Assembly: GCA_021793895.1 (NCBI GenBank)
Contig: JAJYRW010000134.1
Span: 1-5,173, forward strand
From: Actinomycetes bacterium
Lineage (GTDB): Bacteria > Actinomycetota > Actinomycetes > Actinomycetales > JAJYRW01
Direction: 5' to 3'
DNA: 5,173 bases
Of this stretch, positions 1 to 5,104 are shown one piece after another (within the stretch, counting starts at the first letter, position 1; every line of letters begins with the position of its first letter). The translations under genes were made by a program, and so were the position numbers. The notes under the pieces were generated by a model that was not told the origin of the DNA, did not search any database, and saw only the letters and a list, made by a program, of their open reading frames with translations.

Positions 1-102
1 GCCGTCATCATCGGAGCCGTCATCACCGCTGCCGTCCTGATCGTCCCCGTCCTCGCCAGAGCCGTCATCACCATCGCCATCTTGGTCGTCTCCGTCGCCT
101 GG
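1..102 (-). repeat. Short imperfect repeats encoding an Asp/Gly/Ser-rich tract
   Basis: The plus-strand words GCCGTCATCA (1-10, 17-26, 61-70) and GAGCCGTCATCACC (14-27, 59-72) recur in a low-complexity tract. On the minus strand it encodes runs such as DGDGDDQDGDGDD and SGEDGDDQDG. The tract is either a flexible wall-spanning linker or a set of DxDxDG-like calcium-binding loops. It continues past the window edge. Such repeats are prone to length variation by slippage. Confidence 0.7.
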
Positions 103-1833
103 ATCTTCGACCTCATCAAGTGATGGCAGTTCAAACGTCTGCGTTTCTTCCTGATGGCCCGCGTAGTCCTGGGAGTGGACGTGCACGAACACGGGAACAT
201 CACGCAGCGAAACCGAGAACGGGTCCTCATAGGTTGCCCACATCTCGTTTTCACCCAGGTTCGTCGGGTCTTCCGAGGTGCCATAGGAGAACAGCACGCG
301 GCGCAGCCCCGAGCCCGGCTCTGGGTCGATTGTCTCTAGTGTGAAACGCGCCGAACCAGCTTCCGCGTTGATGTCGTAATCAACCGTGGTCTCGGGGGCC
401 CGGGTATCTACGTTGATGGTCCGCTCGGCATCGCCTTCGCGTCCCTCATCGTCGGTGGCGCGCGCCGTTATGACGAGCTCGCCCTCCTCAGTTACCTCGG
501 TTTCATCGGTGTATTCAGTCCAGGTAGAGCCACCGTCGAGGGAGTACTCGACGGTTTCCAAATCGCCAGAAAGCGCTTCTGCTTCCAGCGTGAAGGAGGG
601 AGACTCCAAGTACCAGCCGGTGCCCGCCGGGGAGTCATCGATCTCGATGTTCACCACGGGCGGCAGGTCATCTCCTTCTTCGGGGTCGACCACGAAGTAG
701 GTGCAGATTGCTTCTTCCGGAGCGTTTTCTACGGCGCCCAGAATGTCGCCGAACTGCTCGGCCTCAGCATAGTCAGCCGGGTCCAACTCTTCCCACTCCA
801 CCGGCAAGTCACTGCTGGATGAACCATCTTCGAACGCCGCAGTAACGGTTGCGGGGCATTCTGGGGCAATTCCGGGCGTGGTGATGGTGGATGAGTACTC
901 CAGGTAATCGATCCCGGCATCCAGCCCATCAACGACGTACACGGTCGCTTCGACCTCGAGATCGAAATCTGCGATAGCGCCGGTGACGGTGACGGTTTCA
1001 TCCCAAGCGACGCCGTCGTCGTCCCAAATTACGTCGTAGTACGCAAGTGGTCCGTTTTCGGATATGACCCACATTTGCTCGGGCAGATCCGGCGCTTCAC
1101 CCGCGAGTGTGCGGCGGGAGACATCTTCCCAGTCCAGCGGAGCATTTGGGTCTTCCGGTTCCGGCTCTTGCGCGCCCTCCCCGTGGTAGTAGCCGATGAC
1201 TTCCCACTCAGTTGCGGCGACCGCATACCAGGAATCTTCTTCAGCGTCCTCATCGTCGGGGTCGGCGGCCATGGGCTGGGCGTCGACGAGCATCCGCATC
1301 TTGGTCGTGGTGACCTCATCAAAAGTCACTTCATTGGGGCCGCGGATTTGCCCGGAATCACCCTCCACCGGGTATTCGGCATCGATCGCAACGTACTCGT
1401 CAGCCTCTTCATCGAAGTATTCCAGCGACCACGACTCCGGCGGGCGGACGTTACCCGGATCCGGTTCATCGTTCCAGAACCAGACGTTGGCGGCGGAGAC
1501 CGTTACCGGGTCGGGCCAGGTGTATTCCGCCCAGTGGGTTTCTTGGACATCGCCGTACGTGCCCCACACATCGCCGTGGCCCTCGGCGTCGGTGGTTTTA
1601 CCGTCATTTAATGCGGTGGCGCTGTTCCAGCCGGGAACATAGCTAACGGATACCTCCGGAGCCCGCTCCTCATCGGAGTCAATGGCCACATTAACGATCT
1701 CCGGGCTTTCTGGATCCTCGGGATCATCAGCGTAAACCATCGCCGTTGAGCCAGCCGTTAATAAAGCGCCGGCGCTTAAAGCCGCAAAACCTCGGCGCAA
1801 ATTCTTTCTCATTGAATTCCTTTTAACAATCAT
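1..1833 (-). CDS. Secreted modular surface protein: discoidin-like domain, Ig-like domains, D/G-rich tail (3' end outside window)
   Basis: Open for 611 codons without a stop and runs off the left edge, so the C-terminus is unseen. Residue numbers here count from the start at 1833. A signal peptide occupies about residues 1-35: a basic n-region, RRGF at 13-16 (Tat-like but lacking the usual S/T before RR), a hydrophobic core, and probable cleavage after VYA. Residues about 60-215 resemble the F5/8 type C (discoidin/CBM32-like) module of actinobacterial GH127 enzymes (ALNDGKTT near 74-81, THWAEYTW, WFWND, PPESWSLEY, ATEWEVIGYY). About 238-297 looks like a bacterial Ig-like Big_4 repeat (PDLPEQ, GVAWDETVTVTG), followed by a more diverged copy to about 383. 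About 391-572 holds two more Ig-like modules (VEYSLDGGSTWTEY, RATDDEG, VDTRAPET). From about 578 the protein is almost only D, G, S, E and Q. No catalytic domain is visible. Inferred role: carbohydrate binding and/or wall attachment partner for the upstream arabinofuranosidase. The domain names are pattern recognition, not profile hits. An alternative in-frame start lies at 1812. Confidence 0.8.
   Translation of the reverse strand, partial: MIVKRNSMRKNLRRGFAALSAGALLTAGSTAMVYADDPEDPESPEIVNVAIDSDEERAPEVSVSYVPGWNSATALNDGKTTDAEGHGDVWGTYGDVQETHWAEYTWPDPVTVSAANVWFWNDEPDPGNVRPPESWSLEYFDEEADEYVAIDAEYPVEGDSGQIRGPNEVTFDEVTTTKMRMLVDAQPMAADPDDEDAEEDSWYAVAATEWEVIGYYHGEGAQEPEPEDPNAPLDWEDVSRRTLAGEAPDLPEQMWVISENGPLAYYDVIWDDDGVAWDETVTVTGAIADFDLEVEATVYVVDGLDAGIDYLEYSSTITTPGIAPECPATVTAAFEDGSSSSDLPVEWEELDPADYAEAEQFGDILGAVENAPEEAICTYFVVDPEEGDDLPPVVNIEIDDSPAGTGWYLESPSFTLEAEALSGDLETVEYSLDGGSTWTEYTDETEVTEEGELVITARATDDEGREGDAERTINVDTRAPETTVDYDINAEAGSARFTLETIDPEPGSGLRRVLFSYGTSEDPTNLGENEMWATYEDPFSVSLRDVPVFVHVHSQDYAGHQEETQTFELPSLDEVEDPGDGDDQDGDGDDGSGEDGDDQDGSGDDGSDDDG
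1818..1824 (-). promoter_or_regulatory. Second possible Shine-Dalgarno (AAAAGGA), for the alternative start at 1812
   Basis: AAAAGGA lies 5 nt before an in-frame ATG at 1812-1810. That start would shorten the signal peptide n-region by seven residues (MIVKRNS) and leave RR, the hydrophobic core and the cleavage site intact. Both starts give an exportable protein. The site at 1833 has the better Shine-Dalgarno and spacing. Confidence 0.4.
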
Positions 1834-1835
1834 GA

Positions 1836-4181
1836 TTAGTTGCCTCCCTCCAGGCGAGCCTGAGAGGCCGACAGGAGAATGCGCTGTCGATTGCGCGCTG
1901 AGAGCAGACCCTGAGCGACATACGCCTGGGAAACCGAACGCACCCGATCTAAGAACTCGTTCCGGTTCGCAAATGGAGCCGCTTCCCACACCTCATCAAG
2001 CAGCGAGGTGCCGTTGTTCTTCGTTGGGTTTGCCACGCCAGAATCACGGCCCGCAAAAACCACGTTGCGCTCATCCCGCTCGAAATACATGGAGTATTGA
2101 ATGTCATTTCCGGAATAGAGCGGATCAAACTCTTGGGATCCGATCACAAATTGGTGGTCATCCCACTTCACGGAACCTTCAATATCTCCGTTTAGATCCA
2201 TTAAGCCGTACAGGCTCAAACGCGGGAACCGAGTTCCGGAGTGCACGAGCGAGTAGACCGTTGGGCCAAAGTGGAGCGATTGCAAACTAGTTGAATCAAC
2301 GGGCTTTTCCACCCGGAATTTCATGGGCAAAACCAGTTTGATCTCATCACCCGAACGCCATTGGCGCGTAATAGAGGCATAGGAGCCGGCTTCGGCCTTG
2401 ACGTCCTCCACGTCGCCATTGATGGAGATTTGGACGTCGCCCTCGACCCAGTTGGGAATGCGCAGCTTGATCGCCAGCGCCTGGCTGGGTGCCTCGGAGA
2501 ACGTGAACTTGATCTCTCCATCGCGGGGGTACTCGGTTGTTTGCACCAGCTTCAAGCCTTTATCGCTCCACGTGAGCGTCGAGCCGGCGTACATGTTGAC
2601 GAAGAGTTCTTCGCCATCGGCGCTGCGCGCATATGCCGTCTCGAGATATTTCATGGGGCTTTCTAAACCGGTGCCGCCGCAGCAGGTTCCGATATTGCCG
2701 TCGCCGTATTCCTTGCGCGCGCCGGCGTGCACCGGGAACATGTAGAGGTTTTCGGGACCGGAGGTTGATTCGCGGTTCCGCCGGCCACCCAGGATGTGGT
2801 TGAGCACGGTGCGTTCGCAGTATTCGGAGTACTTTTGCTTACCCGTAATTAAGAACAGTTGCCAGGCAACCTTGACCATGTTGTAGGCGGCGCAAGATTC
2901 CGCGTTGCGGTTACCAATGTGACCGGCCACGGTATTTGGCGGGCCCCACATTTCCCCTTCACCGGTTCCGCCGTGGGGATACATGCGCCCGGGCACGATC
3001 ATGTCGAAGAAGTTTTCAACTGCCCGCAGGTAGCGCTCCTCACCCGTGGCCGCATACAACTTGGCGTAGCCGACAAAGGTGGGGATGTGCTGATTGGCGT
3101 GCTTATCGGTGATGGTGTCTTCGCCCACGGCGCTGGCATCAACAAGGGAGTTTAGGTCCAGTAACTGCGCGGCTTCGAGGAAATCAGCGCGGTCATTGGC
3201 TTCGGATAACCAGTACAGCTCTACGAGCACGTCGTTCATACCGCCCGATTCGCCACCGATGTAAATGCTCCACATCTTTTCGAGGCGATCTTTCGAAAGC
3301 TTCGAAAGGCGGCCATGTACCCAGCGGCCAATCCCTTCGGCTAATTCAAGCGCGAGATTATTGCCGGTGTATTTATATGCATTAAGCAGGCCGTCAACGA
3401 TCTTGTGCAGCGTGTAATACGGCGCCCAAATTTCGCCATATGGTGCGTATTCTTCGAGGGCAGAAAATTGCCACTCACCATAAGCCGATAAGAAACCGGG
3501 ATGGGAATAGCGCGGCTGACCCTCGAATGTTTGCGCTGCCAGGGCCTCGCGGCATTCTTCGAGACCGGCGACGATCGCGTCGACTTTTTCTTTCAACTCT
3601 TCCTCGCCGGTGGTGGCATACGCCATCGCCAGCTTGCTGAGGAAGTGACCGCCGTAGTGGCCGCGCAGCAGACCGCCTGCGCCGCGTTCGTTTTGGCCCA
3701 GTTTGTATTCCGCCGGTCCCCAGCGCTGCTCATCGGGGGCCGGACCGTACTCTTCCCAGCCGCCCGGCGGGGTGGCACTGCCGACGTCCAGGCCGGCATT
3801 GCGGCGAAAGACCGCCAGAATCCGGTCGACCGGATAGGCGCGGGCCAGCGCGAGCGCGTGGGAATGACCGCGCATATAAACGCCCTCACCCATGCCAATC
3901 TCAGATAGCGAGAACGGGTGGAATTCCCATGCATCTTGCACGGGCAGCGTTGGTTGATTGCGCAGGACCGTTTTGAGGGACTGAGTTTTGCCAATAGCCG
4001 GGCTAGTGCTTGCAGTTTGGGCCGCCGTGGCAGCCCTGCCGCCATTTGCGGCACTTGCGGGGGTGGAACCAGAAAATACCCGCGCTGCTCCCAGTGTGAT
4101 TCCGGCTAGCGCAGCACCTGAAAGGAATTTCCTGCGTGACGCATCACGAGGCTCTTCCGTATTACGAGTGATTTTACTCAA
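1836..4181 (-). CDS. Tat-exported beta-L-arabinofuranosidase (GH127/GH146, DUF1680 superfamily)
   Basis: A 781-residue exported enzyme predicted to release terminal beta-L-arabinofuranose from plant glycans, such as hydroxyproline-linked arabino-oligosaccharides or pectic side chains, outside the membrane. It has a canonical Tat signal: SRRKFL at 15-20, hydrophobic stretch 21-37, cleavage after ASA at 42-44. The (alpha/alpha)6 catalytic region spans roughly 80-520, with YYTLHKIVDGLLNAY (255-269), GGMNDVLVELYWL (313-325), DKHANQHIP (359-367), the ESC motif (428-430) and GTCCGGTGLE (498-507). In the characterised GH127 enzyme HypBA1 a Glu and three Cys bind zinc and one Cys is the nucleophile. 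Equivalents here are E428, C430, C500 (nucleophile) and C501; E410 is the best acid/base candidate. Beta-sandwich-like sequence follows (about 525-690), then a helical end. HKI and CCGGTGLE look closer to GH146 than to classical GH127, and the length also fits GH146. No anchor or binding module is visible. The TTG start is preceded directly by an in-frame TAG, and no other start lies before the Tat motif. Exact substrate and linkage are inferred. Confidence 0.92.
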   Translation of the reverse strand: MSKITRNTEEPRDASRRKFLSGAALAGITLGAARVFSGSTPASAANGGRAATAAQTASTSPAIGKTQSLKTVLRNQPTLPVQDAWEFHPFSLSEIGMGEGVYMRGHSHALALARAYPVDRILAVFRRNAGLDVGSATPPGGWEEYGPAPDEQRWGPAEYKLGQNERGAGGLLRGHYGGHFLSKLAMAYATTGEEELKEKVDAIVAGLEECREALAAQTFEGQPRYSHPGFLSAYGEWQFSALEEYAPYGEIWAPYYTLHKIVDGLLNAYKYTGNNLALELAEGIGRWVHGRLSKLSKDRLEKMWSIYIGGESGGMNDVLVELYWLSEANDRADFLEAAQLLDLNSLVDASAVGEDTITDKHANQHIPTFVGYAKLYAATGEERYLRAVENFFDMIVPGRMYPHGGTGEGEMWGPPNTVAGHIGNRNAESCAAYNMVKVAWQLFLITGKQKYSEYCERTVLNHILGGRRNRESTSGPENLYMFPVHAGARKEYGDGNIGTCCGGTGLESPMKYLETAYARSADGEELFVNMYAGSTLTWSDKGLKLVQTTEYPRDGEIKFTFSEAPSQALAIKLRIPNWVEGDVQISINGDVEDVKAEAGSYASITRQWRSGDEIKLVLPMKFRVEKPVDSTSLQSLHFGPTVYSLVHSGTRFPRLSLYGLMDLNGDIEGSVKWDDHQFVIGSQEFDPLYSGNDIQYSMYFERDERNVVFAGRDSGVANPTKNNGTSLLDEVWEAAPFANRNEFLDRVRSVSQAYVAQGLLSARNRQRILLSASQARLEGGN
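1843..1851 (-). promoter_or_regulatory. Strong Shine-Dalgarno inside the enzyme's last codons, for the start at 1833
   Basis: The minus strand reads GGAGGGAGG within the last codons (Leu-Glu-Gly-Gly-Asn) of the arabinofuranosidase gene. It is followed by a 9-nt spacer that contains the TAA stop (1836-1838), then ATG at 1833-1831. This favours the 1833 start and implies translational coupling of the two genes. Confidence 0.7.
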
Positions 4182-4190
4182 CTAAGATCA

Positions 4191-4200
4191 CTTCTTTCTT
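4191..4200 (-). promoter_or_regulatory. Ribosome-binding site supporting the TTG start
   Basis: The minus strand reads AAGAAAGAAG, a purine-rich but imperfect Shine-Dalgarno, about 9 nt before the TTG at 4181-4179. An in-frame TAG at 4184-4182 directly precedes the TTG, so the reading frame cannot begin further upstream. This modest site plus a TTG codon predicts restrained translation of the enzyme gene. Confidence 0.5.
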
Positions 4201-4204
4201 ATTC

Positions 4205-4233
4205 GTGACAGCGCATCTGCGATACAATGTCAC
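4205..4233 (-). promoter_or_regulatory. Leader stem-loop just upstream of the enzyme's ribosome-binding site
   Basis: Outer arms GTGACA (4205-4210) and TGTCAC (4228-4233) are exact complements. Nested inside is CGCA-TC-TGCG (4212-4221). The structure ends about 5 nt before the Shine-Dalgarno of the arabinofuranosidase gene. It may be an RNA hairpin affecting initiation, or a DNA dyad bound by a regulator. Six-base arms are short, so chance is possible. Confidence 0.35.
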
Positions 4234-4284
4234 TAGTCCCTTCGCCTGCATTTACTTTGGACGGTTGTGCGGGCGAGGGGGCGC

Positions 4285-4290
4285 CTTATA
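4285..4290 (-). promoter_or_regulatory. Candidate -10 element for the arabinofuranosidase operon
   Basis: TATAAG on the minus strand matches five of six bases of the TATAAT consensus and sits in the AT-rich part of the tatB-enzyme gap, about 100 nt before the start codon. No good -35 hexamer is seen at 16-18 nt; the region where it would be overlaps the inverted repeat at 4297-4324. That arrangement would suit an activated or repressed promoter, but the call rests on one hexamer. Confidence 0.3.
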
Positions 4291-4296
4291 TTTACC

Positions 4297-4324
4297 TTGG
4301 CAATTAGTTTTTATTAATTGCCAA
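4297..4324. promoter_or_regulatory. Perfect 10-bp-arm inverted repeat, likely operator for the arabinofuranosidase operon
   Basis: Arms TTGGCAATTA (4297-4306) and TAATTGCCAA (4315-4324) are exact reverse complements around an 8-bp AT-rich centre. It sits mid-way between tatB and the enzyme gene, immediately upstream of the candidate -10. Neither strand has a T-run directly after the stem in the direction of a gene, so a DNA operator is more likely than a terminator. It does not match the LacI-type site near 4850, so a different regulator family would be needed. Confidence 0.5.
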
Positions 4325-4343
4325 TTTCATCGCTAATCCTTTG

Positions 4344-4367
4344 AGCTTCTAGCAATAACTATCAGCT
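4344..4367. repeat. Imperfect inverted repeat downstream of tatB
   Basis: AGCTTCTAG (4344-4352) and CTATCAGCT (4359-4367) are complementary at seven of nine positions around a 6-bp centre. It lies about 23 bp after the tatB stop. It could be a weak transcription-ending hairpin without a T-tract or a second regulatory dyad. Function is unknown. Confidence 0.2.
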
Positions 4368-4389
4368 GACCGAAGTATTAGCGGAAGCT

Positions 4390-4698
4390 TTATGTGGTTT
4401 CGCTATCTGTCCTTTCAGTGGCAGCAATGGGGGGAGGAACGGGGGTAAAAGGGTTTTCTTCTAAATCATCGTCTTCAAAACCCAATAACTTTTGCGGACT
4501 GAAATCTTCTACTCCGATGTCAGATAAAGCTCCGCGCATTTCGGAATCAACGTTTTGTGAAGTTAATTGCCACGCGCGTTTAAAATGGCGAACTTTTTCC
4601 CGCACGGTACGCACGTATCCGGGCAAGCGCGCCGGACCAACGATGATCGCCGCGAGGATCAACCAAAAGATGAACTCTTGACCAGATATTCCGAACAT
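4390..4698 (-). CDS. tatB: Sec-independent protein translocase subunit TatB (TatA/B family)
   Basis: A 102-residue membrane protein of the twin-arginine translocase, which exports folded proteins; TatB works with TatC in recognising RR signal peptides. Visible features: N-terminal MFGI, Glu at position 8, one transmembrane helix at about 7-20, the hinge GPARLP at 21-26, then a basic amphipathic helix to about 45 (REKVRHFKRAW). A variable acidic, proline-containing tail follows. Glu8 and the GP/LP positions fall where they do in Escherichia coli TatB, favouring TatB over TatA. The start at 4698 gives the expected N-terminus, although the upstream AGAAG is only a weak ribosome-binding site. No tatA or tatC lies in the window, and tatB often stands apart from tatAC in actinobacteria. 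The next gene downstream on the same strand encodes a clear Tat substrate, 208 bp away. A specialised TatA-type paralogue cannot be excluded. Confidence 0.85.
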   Translation of the reverse strand: MFGISGQEFIFWLILAAIIVGPARLPGYVRTVREKVRHFKRAWQLTSQNVDSEMRGALSDIGVEDFSPQKLLGFEDDDLEENPFTPVPPPIAATERTDSETT

Positions 4699-4812
4699 GG
4701 CACTTCTAGCTTTTACGCTCTAGGTACGAGTTACTTAGAGACATGTGCTGCACGGGCGCCACTCCTCTTCGAGCCGGACTTCAGTCAAAGGACACTGCCT
4801 TGATAGAGGCGA

Positions 4813-4826
4813 TGATCCGCAGATCA
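4813..4826. repeat. Small inverted repeat in the tatB leader
   Basis: TGATC (4813-4817) and GATCA (4822-4826) pair around a 4-nt loop. If transcription starts near 4825 this would lie at the very 5' end of the tatB mRNA, where a small hairpin can protect against decay. The stem is only 5 bp and may be chance. Confidence 0.2.
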
Positions 4827-4831
4827 CTGTT

Positions 4832-4860
4832 AGGTTAGCACGCGTTGTTAGCGCTACCAA
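4832..4860 (-). promoter_or_regulatory. Candidate tatB promoter
   Basis: On the minus strand TTGGTA (4860-4855) is separated by exactly 17 nt from TAACCT (4837-4832). The first matches four of six bases of a sigma-70 -35 box, and the second fits the loose actinobacterial -10 pattern TANNNT. Transcription would begin near 4825 and give a leader of about 125 nt before the tatB ATG. The -35 box and spacer coincide with the LacI-type palindrome at 4845-4860. Confidence 0.4.
4845..4860. promoter_or_regulatory. LacI-family-type operator upstream of tatB
   Basis: TTGTTAGC|GCTACCAA is a 16-bp palindrome about the central GC step with one mismatched pair. The core TTAGCGCTA with a central CG step is the usual form of LacI-family operators, which commonly control sugar genes in actinobacteria. 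It covers the candidate -35 box and spacer of tatB, a position typical of repression. An extra TTAGC half-site is at 4835-4839. The binding protein is not encoded in the window. Confidence 0.5.
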
Positions 4861-4918
4861 GAAGCGGTTTCACTACTTTCGCTTCGATCTTGGAAAGCCG
4901 CCTTTCATTCGGTTTTCG

Positions 4919-4955
4919 CCGAAAGCGCAGACGCCGCTAAATTTCCAGCTTTCGG
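4919..4955. repeat. Perfect 8-bp-arm inverted repeat between fba and tatB
   Basis: CCGAAAGC (4919-4926) and GCTTTCGG (4948-4955) are exact complements around 21 nt. It lies after the probable fba terminator. No T-run follows on the minus strand. The surrounding 4861-4985 otherwise holds no gene I can support; TTTCG words recur there on the plus strand without clear spacing. Confidence 0.3.
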
Positions 4956-4985
4956 TAAGTTTCGGCCGGGTTTTCAGACCCGCGC

Positions 4986-5048
4986 AAAGAAAAGCGGCGC
5001 CCACCCCGACCCACGTGGTAACCACGTGAGCGCTGAGATGAGCGCCGC
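4986..5048 (-). terminator. Large stem-loop with T-rich tail: probable fba terminator
   Basis: On the minus strand GCGGCGC (5048-5042) pairs with GCGCCGC (5000-4994), which is directly followed by TTTTCTTT (4993-4986). Inside is a second, perfect palindrome with arms CACGTGGT (5012-5019) and ACCACGTG (5021-5028) around one central base. The G+C-rich closing stem plus T-tract is the pattern of an intrinsic terminator, but the 41-nt interior makes it longer than usual. Confidence 0.5.
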
Positions 5049-5068
5049 CAAGAGAACGAACCGGTGTC

Positions 5069-5090
5069 CGGCAAAGCTAAGGCCTTGCCG
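5069..5090 (-). terminator. Compact hairpin just after fba, possible first terminator
   Basis: CGGCAAAGC (5069-5077) and GCCTTGCCG (5082-5090) form a 9-bp stem (one G-T pair in RNA) with a 4-nt loop, 15 bp past the fba stop. The minus strand beyond it is T-rich only in patches, so it may act together with the larger structure downstream or protect the mRNA 3' end. Confidence 0.45.
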
Positions 5091-5104
5091 CAACCCTGGG
5101 TTTG

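Noticed and set aside
1075..1611. 178-codon plus-strand open frame
   Set aside because: It lies antisense to the modular surface protein, has no ribosome-binding site I can see, and its translation resembles no family. The minus-strand frame has a signal peptide and recognisable domains over the same bases.
1812..1838. Frameshift or nonsense mutation splitting one long fused protein into two
   Set aside because: The downstream frame begins with a complete signal peptide and has a dedicated Shine-Dalgarno, so it is an independent gene rather than a broken continuation.
3290..3310. CTTTCGAAAGC repeat inside the enzyme gene
   Set aside because: It is explained by coding of a Leu-Ser-Lys doublet (residues 292-297) and needs no regulatory role.
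4297..4324. Intrinsic terminator of tatB
   Set aside because: On the minus strand the stem is followed by GGTAAATATAAGG, not a T-run, and the stem is AT-rich. An operator is the better reading, though RNA end mapping could overturn this.
4364..4371. Palindrome CAGCTG and flanks after the tatB stop
   Set aside because: A six-to-eight-base palindrome is expected often by chance and shows no supporting context.
4706..4744. 12-codon leader peptide before tatB
   Set aside because: ATG to TAG is open, but the nearest GAGGAG is too far upstream and the residues show no attenuation-like codon run.
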